Positions 1-6,608 are shown, counted from the stretch's first letter. The stretch is 17,708 nt of DNA from Oscillibacter sp. (GCA_017380995.1 JAFOCY010000039.1:1-17708); one strand, 5' to 3'. Made by a program: numbers and translations. Notes: generated from the sequence alone by a model not told the origin.

Positions 1-1
1 C

Positions 2-289
2 ATCAAGGTCGGCACCTCCACGCTGACCTATGAAAACGGAAAAATGAATTTCAGGCGCATCGAGCGTCTCTGCAAGGTCCTCTGCGACCTGCACAACAGC
101 GGTGAGGATCTGCTGCTGGTATCGAGCGGCGCCGTCGGCGTCGGAATGGGCAAGACGGGACTTTCCCGCCGTCCCGAGGAAACAAAGAAAAAGCAGGCGC
201 TCGCCGCCATCGGTCAGTGCGAGCTGATGTTTATGTATGATAAATTTTTCGGCGAGTATAACCACAACATCGCCCAGATCCTTCTGACG
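2..289 (+). CDS. proB: Glutamate 5-kinase, internal fragment (5' end cut by window, 3' end lost at a junction)
   Basis: The frame starting at base 2 encodes the N-terminal part of glutamate 5-kinase, which phosphorylates L-glutamate with ATP in the first step of proline synthesis. Visible landmarks are the opening [10 protein letters not shown] (amino-acid kinase glycine/serine loop), the [13 protein letters not shown] block and the AAIGQCELM...[10 protein letters not shown] stretch, which match ProB order and spacing. The first few codons lie outside the window. Homology stops after about base 289, and from there the same frame reads the antisense of the RNase Y gene. A 405-codon frame starting at base 44 therefore crosses the junction and is chimeric: only its first 80-odd codons are ProB, and the kinase lacks its substrate half. 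proA, its usual partner, is absent. I am confident of the family and also confident that the copy is non-functional as it stands here. Confidence 0.85.
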
Positions 290-1243
290 GCCCAGCAGAC
301 GGACAATTTCGGGATGCAGACCGTGGATGCCGGTCTCGAAAGTGGCTCTCTCGCCCTCGGCCTTGATGACGGCATTGACTTCCTTCTGAGCCTTTGCCAC
401 CATCTCCTCGATGTGGGTGGGATGGATACGGCCGTCGGCAATGAGTTTTTCCAGAGCCAGGCGGGCGATCTCGCGGCGGACGGGCTCGAAGCAGGAGACG
501 GTAATGGCCTCGGGGGTATCATCGATGATCAGGTCCACACCGGTGAGGGTCTCGATGGTGCGGATGTTGCGGCCCTCGCGGCCGATGATGCGGCCCTTCA
601 TCTCGTCATTGGGCAGGGGAACCACGCTGACGGTCATTTCAGCCACCTGGTCGGCGGCACAGCGCTGGATGGCCTGGGCCACCACTTCGCGGGCGCGGGT
701 CTCGCACTCTTCCTTCATGCGGGACTCCACTTCCTTGATCTTCAGGGCAGTCTCGTGGGTGACCTCGGACTCCACCTGGGCGATCAGGTACTTCTTGGCC
801 TCCTCGGCAGTGAAACCGGAGATGCGCTCCAGCATTTCGGTCTGGCTGCGCTTGATGATCTTGATCTCCTCGGCCTCCTTGTCGATGGCGGCATGCTTCT
901 GGTTGAGGGACTCTTCCTTCTTCTCGATGGCGTCGGTCTTGCGGTCCAGAGTCTCTTCCTTCTGCTGCAGGCGGTTTTCCTGCCGCTGCAGATCAGCTCT
1001 GCGGGTCTTTTCTTCCTTCTCAAATTCGCTGCGGCTTTTCAGGATCTCTTCTTTGGCTTCCAGCAGGGCCTCGCGCTTTTTGGACTCAGCGCTCTTATAG
1101 GCCTCGTTGACGATGCGCTTGGCTTCTTCCTCAGCGCTTTCTACTTGCCTCTTAGAATCGAATTTCCACCAGGAACGACCGAGAAGGAAGCCCACCGCGC
1201 AACCCGCCAGCAAGCCGATGACGGCTCCAATGATAGGGTTCAT
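287..1243 (-). CDS. rny: Ribonuclease Y, N-terminal part only (catalytic HD domain missing)
   Basis: RNase Y is the membrane-anchored endoribonuclease that starts mRNA decay in many Firmicutes. The visible 319 residues run from the ATG at 1243, which has a GGAAGGAG ribosome binding site just upstream. They contain a single N-terminal transmembrane helix ([19 protein letters not shown], residues about 4-22), a long charged coiled coil (about 30-190), and a KH RNA-binding domain around residues 215-280 with the signature [15 protein letters not shown]. The protein then reaches [11 protein letters not shown], the lead-in to the HD nuclease domain. Full-length members are about 510-530 residues. 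Here recognisable sequence ends at about base 287, where proB sequence takes over in the opposite orientation. The frame stays open to the window edge, but that extension is antisense proB. The HD metal-binding residues are therefore absent. A promoter is proposed at 1340-1368. Confidence 0.92.
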
Positions 1244-1339
1244 GGTTTACTCCTTCCTTGATTCGGTAAATGGTTGATAGGTGCATTCATAGACAACGAC
1301 CGGGGGCACCCCTATGCCGCCCGATAATAATCCTTATCT

Positions 1340-1368
1340 ATTTTAAGCTCTGTGGATAACAATGTCAA
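1340..1368 (-). promoter_or_regulatory. Predicted promoter of rny, with a DnaA-box match in the spacer
   Basis: Reading the minus strand, TTGACA (bases 1368-1363) is followed after exactly 17 bases by TAAAAT (1345-1340), a near-consensus housekeeping promoter. It would give a leader of about 90 nt before the rny ATG at 1243. The spacer holds TTATCCACA (1359-1351), an exact match to the DnaA box consensus TTATNCACA. Whether DnaA binds there is unknown. Confidence 0.7.
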
Positions 1369-1390
1369 GTAAAAACATGAAGAGGTGATA

Positions 1391-1423
1391 CCAAAAAGAA
1401 AGGAGCGGCCGTGGGCCGCTCCT
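1391..1423 (-). terminator. Rho-independent terminator of the mtnN-luxS operon
   Basis: A perfect 10-bp stem (AGGAGCGGCC, 1401-1410, against GGCCGCTCCT, 1414-1423) has a 3-nt loop. On the minus strand it is followed by a T-rich stretch (TTCTTTTTGG). It begins six bases past the luxS stop codon, as expected for the end of that operon. Confidence 0.85.
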
Positions 1424-1428
1424 GAGAT

Positions 1429-1887
1429 TCAGTATGCCAGTTTTTCTTCCGTCCAATCCCGGATGAGGGCGGCGTAGAAGGCGCAGACGGCCTTACCCAG
1501 CTCCACATCCAGATTGATATAGTTGCCGCATTCCACGGCAGAGGCTCCGGGCATCTCGCCGTCATACCGGGCGGCGGCGGTGAAGACCTCCTTCAAAAGC
1601 TCCACGGCATCCGCCACGGAGAGAAGGGCGCTGTCAAAGAGGAAGTAGAACCCCGTCTGGCAGCCCATGGGGCCAAAGTAGACAACGGCCTCTTTCGCCC
1701 GGGAGTTCCGAAGAAGAGTTGCGATCAGGTGCTCGGCGGAGTGCATCTCGGCGTTGGAGAGCAGGTCTCCGGTGTTGGGCTTTTTAAACCGCAGGTCAAA
1801 GGTCACAACGCTGCCGTCCCGGCGGGAATAGTAAAGGCCGGGGACGAGCTTATTGTGGTCCACGGTGAAGCTTGCGATCCGTTCCAT
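1429..1887 (-). CDS. luxS: S-ribosylhomocysteine lyase LuxS
   Basis: LuxS cleaves S-ribosylhomocysteine to homocysteine and DPD, the precursor of autoinducer 2. It completes the two-step salvage of S-adenosylhomocysteine begun by MtnN. The 152-residue product has the usual family length. The metal-binding signature is complete: HSAEH (H49, E52, H53) and the later cysteine C120 in ECGNYINLD. The catalytic cysteine C76 is in FGPMGCQTGFY, so the protein should be active. The ATG at 1887 follows the mtnN stop codon with one base between them, and its ribosome binding site (GCAGGAGGT) lies inside the end of mtnN, so translation is probably coupled. It is the last gene of a three-gene operon and is followed by a terminator. 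It may act mainly in methyl-cycle detoxification. Signalling cannot be concluded from this sequence. Confidence 0.97.
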   Translation of the reverse strand: MERIASFTVDHNKLVPGLYYSRRDGSVVTFDLRFKKPNTGDLLSNAEMHSAEHLIATLLRNSRAKEAVVYFGPMGCQTGFYFLFDSALLSVADAVELLKEVFTAAARYDGEMPGASAVECGNYINLDVELGKAVCAFYAALIRDWTEEKLAY

Positions 1888-1888
1888 A

Positions 1889-2572
1889 TTACTCTACCTC
1901 CTGCAGTTTCTTGGCCAGGGGCAGGACGACCTTGCCCATATTTTCCAAAGCCTGGCCGAAATCAAAGTATTCCTCCGCCTGGTTTTCGCTGAAGAAATGG
2001 TCGGAGACGGACTTGACGGCCACGAATTTCACACCGTTGCGCAGGCACACCTGGGCAATGGCGCAGCCCTCCATCTCCACTAGAAGGGGGTCAAAGGTGT
2101 CCCGGATCCACTCTGCCCGGCTTCCTTTGGTTGCAAACCAGTCACCGGTGGCCACCCGGCCGGTGGTGGCGGTATAGCCCAGGTCCGCCAGGAGCTCCAC
2201 GCATTTTTCGCTCTCCCAGGTGGGGAAGTGGACAAGGTTCACGGTGGACACAAGGCCGATGGGGTCGCCCACGGCGGTGGTATCCACATCATGCTGCAAA
2301 AACTCGCTGGCCACTACCAGAGAGCCGATGGGAAGGTCTGTGGCGCAGCCGGCGACGCCGGCGTTCAAAATGAGGTCCACCCCGTACTTGAGGCAGAGGA
2401 TCTCCGCCGCCATGGCGGCATTCACCTTGCTCACGCCCCCGGCGCAGGCCAGAATATTGGGCGCGATCTCATAAAAGGGGACCCCGGAAACCGTCTCAAA
2501 GGGCTCCATGCCCTTCACACCGGGGAGGGCGAAAAGCTCCGCCGGCATGGCAAACTGCAGACCGATCTTCAT
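1889..2572 (-). CDS. mtnN: 5'-methylthioadenosine/S-adenosylhomocysteine nucleosidase
   Basis: This cytosolic enzyme (also called Pfs) removes adenine from S-adenosylhomocysteine and 5'-methylthioadenosine. The S-ribosylhomocysteine it forms is the substrate of the downstream luxS product. The 227-residue protein has the key features of the family: E12 in the N-terminal loop (AMPAEL), the GGVSKVNAA stretch, the LILNAGVAG segment, the purine/ribose-binding EMEG (166-169), and the catalytic aspartate D191 in VKSVSDHF. Length and order of motifs are normal. Its start overlaps the stop of the preceding 70-residue membrane protein as ATGA (2569-2572), with a GGAGGAG ribosome binding site inside that gene. 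It ends one base before luxS begins. The adjacency of nucleosidase and LuxS strongly supports both assignments. Confidence 0.96.
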   Translation of the reverse strand: MKIGLQFAMPAELFALPGVKGMEPFETVSGVPFYEIAPNILACAGGVSKVNAAMAAEILCLKYGVDLILNAGVAGCATDLPIGSLVVASEFLQHDVDTTAVGDPIGLVSTVNLVHFPTWESEKCVELLADLGYTATTGRVATGDWFATKGSRAEWIRDTFDPLLVEMEGCAIAQVCLRNGVKFVAVKSVSDHFFSENQAEEYFDFGQALENMGKVVLPLAKKLQEVE

Positions 2573-2781
2573 TTCTTCTCCTCCTTGTTTTCCTTCAGGG
2601 CTTTGAAAAAGTTGCCCAGCTCAAAAATGGCGGCTACGGCAAAGCCGAAGGTCATGATACCGGAGAGCATGGGATCGAGGAAGGTAAAATAGCCGGAGAA
2701 GATATTCCAGCCGAACAGGCCCGTCAGCACGCAGATGAGGGCAAAGGAGATAAGGTAAGTATAGGGCTTGCGCTGTTCCAT
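2569..2781 (-). CDS. Small two-helix membrane protein, first gene of the mtnN-luxS operon
   Basis: I do not recognise the family of this 70-residue protein. It has a short polar N-terminus (MEQRKPYT), two hydrophobic segments (about residues 9-30 and 38-58, separated by a short turn around YFTFLDP), and a lysine/glutamate-rich C-terminal tail (ALKENKEEKK) likely to face the cytoplasm. The start at 2781 has a good GGAGG ribosome binding site (2790-2794, spacing 8) and a near-consensus promoter 27 bases or more upstream. Its last four bases overlap the start of mtnN, so the gene is expressed with, and translationally coupled to, the S-adenosylhomocysteine salvage pair. That suggests a related role, such as membrane traffic of a pathway product, but nothing in the residues shows it. 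That it is a real gene is likely from the signals and the overlap; the function is unknown. Confidence 0.8.
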   Translation of the reverse strand: MEQRKPYTYLISFALICVLTGLFGWNIFSGYFTFLDPMLSGIMTFGFAVAAIFELGNFFKALKENKEEKK

Positions 2782-2814
2782 AGGGGAGACCTCCTGGGGA
2801 TGTAGTTTGGGACC

Positions 2815-2843
2815 AGTTTAACACGAATGGAAAAGAAGGTCAA
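2815..2843 (-). promoter_or_regulatory. Predicted promoter of the small membrane protein-mtnN-luxS operon
   Basis: On the minus strand TTGACC (2843-2838) and TAAACT (2820-2815) are separated by 17 bases. Transcription would start near 2808 and give a leader of about 27 nt with a GGAGG site eight bases from the ATG at 2781. The -35 box lies only seven bases past the ackA terminator stem. Confidence 0.7.
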
Positions 2844-2849
2844 CGAGAA

Positions 2850-2878
2850 AGGAAGGACGGGCAATACCCGTCCTTCCT
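2850..2878 (-). terminator. Terminator hairpin of ackA
   Basis: A perfect 12-bp stem (AGGAAGGACGGG, 2850-2861, against CCCGTCCTTCCT, 2867-2878) has a five-base loop. It starts 17 bases past the ackA stop on the minus strand and is followed by only a short T-rich run (TTCTCGTT), so termination may be incomplete. Confidence 0.75.
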
Positions 2879-2894
2879 CTTAGATGCAAATGTC

Positions 2895-4100
2895 TTAGCC
2901 CTTGACGATGGCAGCGGTGTCCATGGCGATCATGAGCTCTTCGTTGGTGGGGATCAGCAGGACCTTCACCTTGGAGTCAGCGGCGGAGATGACGACCTCC
3001 TTGCCGCGGACGTTGTTGGCCTCAGCGTCCATCTTCACGCCCATGAACTCCAGGTCGGAGGCGATGGCCATGCGCTGGGAAGCAGAGTTCTCGCCAACGC
3101 CGGCGGTGAAGATGATGGCATCCACGCCGCCCATAGCAGCAGCGTAAGAGCCGATGAGCTTCTTGACGCCGTAGTTGAACATGTCAACGGCCAGGCCGGC
3201 GCGCTCGTTGCCGTCCTTGAAGGCGTTCTCCAGATCGCGGAAGTCGGAGGAGACGCCGGAGACGCCCTCAACACCGGACTTCTTGTTCAGGATGGAGACC
3301 ATCTCCTTGATGTCCATGCCGTACTTGTTCATCAGGAACTCCAGGATACCGGCGTCCAGGTCACCGGCGCGGGTGCCCATGGGGAGGCCTGCCAGGGGAG
3401 TGAAGCCCATGGAGGTGTCCACGGATTTGCCGCCGTCGATGGCGGTGACGGAGGAACCGTTGCCCAGGTGGCAGGAGATGAGCTTCAGCTCCTCGGGAGC
3501 CTTGCCCAGCATAGCAGCAGCGCGGCCGGCAACATACTTGTGAGAAGTGCCGTGGAAGCCGTAGCGGCGGACCTTGTCATTCTCATAGTAGGCGTAGGGC
3601 AGAGCGTACATATAGGCCTTGGCGGGCATGGTCTGGTGGAAAGCGGTATCAAACACGGCAACCTGGGGCACGTCCTTGCCCATGACGGCGGTGCAGGCGT
3701 TGATGCCGGTGATGTTGGCGGGGTTGTGGAGGGGGGCCAGGGGGATGCAGTCCTCCAGAGCCTTCATGACCTCGTCGGTGATGAGGACGGACTTATTGAA
3801 AGCCTCGCCGCCGTGGACCACGCGGTGGCCGACAGCGTCGATCTCCTTCATGGAGCCGATGACGCCGTTGTCAGCGTCCACCAGGGCGTCCAGCACGGTC
3901 TGGATGGCCTCGGAGTGGGTGGGCATGGCAACGTCGATGGCGTCCAGCACCTTCTTGCCCTCCAGCTGGGGCTTGTAGGTGAACTTGCCGTCGATGCCGA
4001 TACGCTCGCACAGGCCCTTGGCCAGCAGGTCGCCGGTCTCGGGATTCAGCAGCTGGTACTTCAGGGAAGAGCTGCCGGCGTTGATCACAAGAATATTCAT
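2895..4100 (-). CDS. ackA: Acetate kinase
   Basis: Acetate kinase interconverts acetyl phosphate + ADP and acetate + ATP, the substrate-level phosphorylation step of acetate fermentation. The start is ATG 4100 (MNILVINAGSSSLKYQL), with an AGGAG site about ten bases upstream. An in-frame ATG at 4157 would add 19 mostly basic residues before the conserved N-terminus and is rejected. The resulting 401 residues match the family length. Conserved residues are all visible: N7 and the S10-S12 loop, R93 in GHRVVHGG, D151 in VFDTAFHQTMP, H183 in GFHGTSHKYV, R244 in GTRAGDLDAG and E388 in PTNEELMI. Phosphotransacetylase (pta), its usual partner, is not adjacent. The gene has its own promoter (4206-4233) and terminator and is divergent from tmcAL, whose enzyme uses acetate. 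Confidence 0.98.
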   Translation of the reverse strand: MNILVINAGSSSLKYQLLNPETGDLLAKGLCERIGIDGKFTYKPQLEGKKVLDAIDVAMPTHSEAIQTVLDALVDADNGVIGSMKEIDAVGHRVVHGGEAFNKSVLITDEVMKALEDCIPLAPLHNPANITGINACTAVMGKDVPQVAVFDTAFHQTMPAKAYMYALPYAYYENDKVRRYGFHGTSHKYVAGRAAAMLGKAPEELKLISCHLGNGSSVTAIDGGKSVDTSMGFTPLAGLPMGTRAGDLDAGILEFLMNKYGMDIKEMVSILNKKSGVEGVSGVSSDFRDLENAFKDGNERAGLAVDMFNYGVKKLIGSYAAAMGGVDAIIFTAGVGENSASQRMAIASDLEFMGVKMDAEANNVRGKEVVISAADSKVKVLLIPTNEELMIAMDTAAIVKG

Positions 4101-4171
4101 GGTTGATCGTCTCCTCTTCTTTTTTAGCCTTGCGGGTTTTCCGCATATGGGATACAATAGTCATACATCCT

Positions 4172-4190
4172 GTCCGCCTTTCGGGCGGAC
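4172..4190 (-). other. Stem-loop near the 5' end of the predicted ackA transcript
   Basis: A 7-bp perfect stem (GTCCGCC against GGCGGAC) with a five-base loop lies about ten bases after the predicted ackA start site (near 4199). It has no T-run on the minus strand, so it is not a terminator for leftward transcripts. A 5'-end hairpin of this type could protect the mRNA from decay. That role is inferred from position only. Confidence 0.45.
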
Positions 4191-4205
4191 TTCCAGATAT
4201 ATCTT

Positions 4206-4233
4206 ATTATACCAAAGTTTTTTGGGGTGGCAA
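4206..4233 (-). promoter_or_regulatory. Predicted promoter of ackA
   Basis: On the minus strand TTGCCA (4233-4228) is followed after 16 bases by a consensus TATAAT (4211-4206). The leader would be about 100 nt. The region upstream, towards tmcAL, is rich in A and T tracts. Confidence 0.75.
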
Positions 4234-4278
4234 CTGTTTTTTCGCCGTTACGGCAAAAATGCGTAAGCTTTTGGCAGG

Positions 4279-4327
4279 AAAGGGCAGCCTCTTTCTTCGC
4301 AGCCACACATCTGCCCTTTGTTTTTTT
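4279..4327 (+). terminator. Terminator-like hairpin ahead of tmcAL, possible attenuator
   Basis: Inverted arms AAAGGGCAG (4279-4287) and CTGCCCTTT (4311-4319) enclose 23 bases and are followed on the + strand by G and seven T residues (4321-4327). The layout is that of an intrinsic terminator reading rightwards, yet no + strand gene lies before it. It could attenuate tmcAL or block transcripts entering from the ackA side. The loop is long for a terminator, so confidence is moderate. Confidence 0.45.
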
Positions 4328-4369
4328 ACCAAAATGTCACTTTTTTGTCACCACTTGAGGAAGATTTTT

Positions 4370-5572
4370 ATGAACGCAGCCGGTATCATAGTAGAATACA
4401 ATCCCCTTCATATGGGCCATGTCCACCTTTTGCGTCAGACCCGCCGCATTTTGGGGGAGGACACCGCCATTCTTTGCTGCATGAGCGGAGATTTCGTCCA
4501 GCGGGGAGACTTTGCCCTCTTGCGCCGTCAGGCCCGGGCCAAAGCCGCTGTCCAAAGCGGCGCGGACCTGGTGCTGGAACTGCCCCTTCCCTGGGCCGTC
4601 AGCTCCGCGGAAGGGTTCGCCCGAGGCGCGGTGGAGACTCTGCTTTCCACCAACGTCCTCACCCACCTGGCCTTTGGCAGCGAGTGCGGTGATGGAGCGG
4701 CCCTGCAGCGGGTGGCTGCAGCGCTGCAAAGCGAGGAGTTTCCTGCCCTGCTCCGCCAGGAGCTGAAGGTGGGGGACAGCTTTGCCGCCGCCCGGGAGCG
4801 CTCTGTAGGAAAGCGCCTGTCCCCGGAGGATGCTGCCCTGCTCCAAAGTCCCAACAACATTCTCGGCATCGAATACTGCAAGGCCCTGCTGGACTGTAAA
4901 AGCACCGTGGAACCCCTGACCATCCGCCGCGTTGGCGCCGCCCACGATGCAAAGGAGGCCCAGGGCACCATTGCCTCCGCCTCCGCCATCCGCACTCTTT
5001 TGAAAGAAGGGGAGCAGGCCCTCTCTCTCATGGCCCCCGCCATGAAGGAGGCCTATCTGGAGGAGAAAGCCGCGGGAAGGGCCCCCGTCCTTTGGCAAAA
5101 TAGTGAGCGGGCCATTCTGGCCCGGCTGCGTTCCATGCGCCGGGAGGATTTCGCCGCCCTGGACCAGGGTAAAGAGGGCCTTTACAACCGCCTCTATGAA
5201 GCCAGCCGCACTGCCGCCGGGGTGGAGGAGCTGCTTGCTGCCGCCAAGACCAAGCGTTACGCCTATGCCCGTCTGCGCCGCATGGTGTTGTGGGCCTATT
5301 TGGGGCTCAAACCGGCGGAGATTCCCCAGCACCCCGTTTATCTGCGCCCCCTGGCCATGAATGACCGGGGCCGCGCTGTCCTTGCGAAAATGCGCAAGGA
5401 AGCCGCACTTCCTATTCTTACCAAGCCCGCCGATGTCCGCCGTCTCGGCCCGGAGGCCCAGCGCCTCTTCGCCATGGAGGCTGCGGCCGCGGACCTGTAC
5501 AGCCTGAGCTATCCGGACCTTGCCGCCGCCAGAGGCGATGCGCTCTGGAAGGAGGGGCCGGTCCTGTTGTAG
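4370..5572 (+). CDS. tmcAL: tRNA(Met) cytidine acetate ligase TmcAL (YlbM family)
   Basis: TmcAL activates acetate with ATP to acetyl-adenylate and transfers the acetyl group to the wobble cytidine (C34) of elongator tRNA-Met, forming N4-acetylcytidine. The start is ATG 4370, preceded by TTGAGG with nine bases spacing. An open frame extends upstream to 4103 but has no family similarity there. The 400-residue protein starts with the family signature GIIVEYNPLHMGH, which carries the nucleotidyltransferase HxGH motif (H14, G16, H17). It continues with MSGDFVQRGDFA, LVLELPLPWAVSSAEGFA, LQSPNNILGIEY and the second nucleotide-binding motif SASAIR (203-208). Length is typical. It sits divergent from ackA, an acetate-producing gene, and 17 bases ahead of a lipoprotein gene on the same strand. 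I see no clear promoter in 4260-4369. Confidence 0.95.
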   Translation: MNAAGIIVEYNPLHMGHVHLLRQTRRILGEDTAILCCMSGDFVQRGDFALLRRQARAKAAVQSGADLVLELPLPWAVSSAEGFARGAVETLLSTNVLTHLAFGSECGDGAALQRVAAALQSEEFPALLRQELKVGDSFAAARERSVGKRLSPEDAALLQSPNNILGIEYCKALLDCKSTVEPLTIRRVGAAHDAKEAQGTIASASAIRTLLKEGEQALSLMAPAMKEAYLEEKAAGRAPVLWQNSERAILARLRSMRREDFAALDQGKEGLYNRLYEASRTAAGVEELLAAAKTKRYAYARLRRMVLWAYLGLKPAEIPQHPVYLRPLAMNDRGRAVLAKMRKEAALPILTKPADVRRLGPEAQRLFAMEAAAADLYSLSYPDLAAARGDALWKEGPVLL

Positions 5573-5589
5573 GGCGAAAGGAGCCTTTT

Positions 5590-6489
5590 ATGAAACGATA
5601 TCTATTGTTGGCCGGTATGGTAGTGTGCCTGCTGAGTGCCTGCGGCGCCCAGGAAGAGCCCTCTGCCAATGTACCTCTCCCTGACCCTGATGCCAGCGTG
5701 CAGCTGCCGCCTCCCCCTCCGCAGGAGCGCATTCTCTATACCCTTTCCGAGTCTGACCGGGAGGAGACGGTGCAGACCGACACCGGTGTGGTGCTTCTTA
5801 CCAGCCGTTACGGTCTTCCGGTGCTCAACGCCCACCGCTCGGACGGCTCTGCCATCGTGGAAGCCGGGACGGAGATGGAGAAGGCAGCTTTGGCGGCTGT
5901 GGGGGCCTTTAATGAAAAGTTTACCGACTGGAGCGATGAGGGCGACCAGGAGGGGGACCTTGCCCAAATCGCGGCGGAGGACTATGCCTGGCGCAGCCAG
6001 GAGGGGATCGAGTGGGTCGGCAGTTACACAACAGAACTGGAGTGCACCACGTATCAGACCCAGCATATGGTCAGTGTCTCCGGCCTCTACTATAGTTATA
6101 CCGGCGGCGCCCACGGCAACAGCGTGTATCTGGCATGGAACTTCGACCTGGATAACGGTGCGTTTTTCGGTCCGGAGCTGTTGGGCGGAGGAGAGCTGCA
6201 AACGGCAGTGACAGAGGAACTCAAGCGCCAGTGTGCCCAGCGGGCGGCGGAGTACGGCATGGAGCCCGCCGCGTTTTTCTGGCAGGACTATGAGACCATC
6301 CTCGCGGACTGGCAGAGCTACGCCATCTCCTTTGATGAAGACGGTATGAGCGTCAATTACTCCCCCTATGAGCTGGCTGCCTACGCCGCAGGGGGACAGT
6401 GCTTTGAGATCTCCTATGAATTCCTCGAGCCCTACCTGAGCCTCCAGGGGCAGCATCTTCTGGGGCTGGTGGAAGAACCGGGCGCATAA
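5590..6489 (+). CDS. Lipoprotein with a DUF4163/DUF3298-type (PdaC/RsiV-like) extracellular region
   Basis: The product is 299 residues, starting at ATG 5590 with an AAAGGAG site seven bases upstream. The N-terminus is a lipoprotein signal: MKR, a hydrophobic core, and a lipobox LSAC with the lipidated cysteine at residue 18. A proline-rich low-complexity linker (about 24-47) follows. The remaining about 250 residues resemble the extracellular part shared by PdaC deacetylase N-termini and the anti-sigma factor RsiV, with the characteristic YSYTGGAHGN (168-177) followed by WNFDLDNG. No polysaccharide deacetylase catalytic domain is present, so this is the stand-alone form, of unknown activity. 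It is 17 bases downstream of tmcAL and probably co-transcribed, and it ends at a strong terminator. The domain call is by motif recognition. A specific function cannot be given. Confidence 0.8.
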   Translation: MKRYLLLAGMVVCLLSACGAQEEPSANVPLPDPDASVQLPPPPPQERILYTLSESDREETVQTDTGVVLLTSRYGLPVLNAHRSDGSAIVEAGTEMEKAALAAVGAFNEKFTDWSDEGDQEGDLAQIAAEDYAWRSQEGIEWVGSYTTELECTTYQTQHMVSVSGLYYSYTGGAHGNSVYLAWNFDLDNGAFFGPELLGGGELQTAVTEELKRQCAQRAAEYGMEPAAFFWQDYETILADWQSYAISFDEDGMSVNYSPYELAAYAAGGQCFEISYEFLEPYLSLQGQHLLGLVEEPGA

Positions 6490-6500
6490 TCTACATCCTG

Positions 6501-6529
6501 AAAGCACCGTGGGTCCACGGTGCTTTTTT
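6501..6529 (+). terminator. Rho-independent terminator after the lipoprotein gene
   Basis: Arms AAAGCACCGTGG (6501-6512) and CCACGGTGCTTT (6515-6526) are perfectly complementary, with a minimal turn and a run of six T (6524-6529). It lies 11 bases past the stop and closes the tmcAL-lipoprotein unit. Confidence 0.92.
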
Positions 6530-6608
6530 GATTCTGGCATATCCTTTGATACATGGCGTGGGACAGCGAATTTGTGCAAATCGCGCAGGGATTCCGGAAA
6601 GGTTTTTC

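Noticed and set aside
44..1261. 405-codon + strand open frame
   Set aside because: Only its first about 82 codons are ProB. The rest is the codon-register antisense of the RNase Y gene, so it is a chimera created by the junction, not a real fusion protein.
4101..4157. N-terminal extension of acetate kinase to the upstream in-frame ATG
   Set aside because: The extra 19 residues are basic and unlike the family, and the ribosome binding site is placed for the ATG at 4100.
4124..4168. 14-codon open frame in the ackA leader (MYDYCIPYAENPQG), a possible leader peptide
   Set aside because: No properly spaced ribosome binding site is seen, the composition shows no amino-acid run that would suggest attenuation, and such a short frame is expected by chance.
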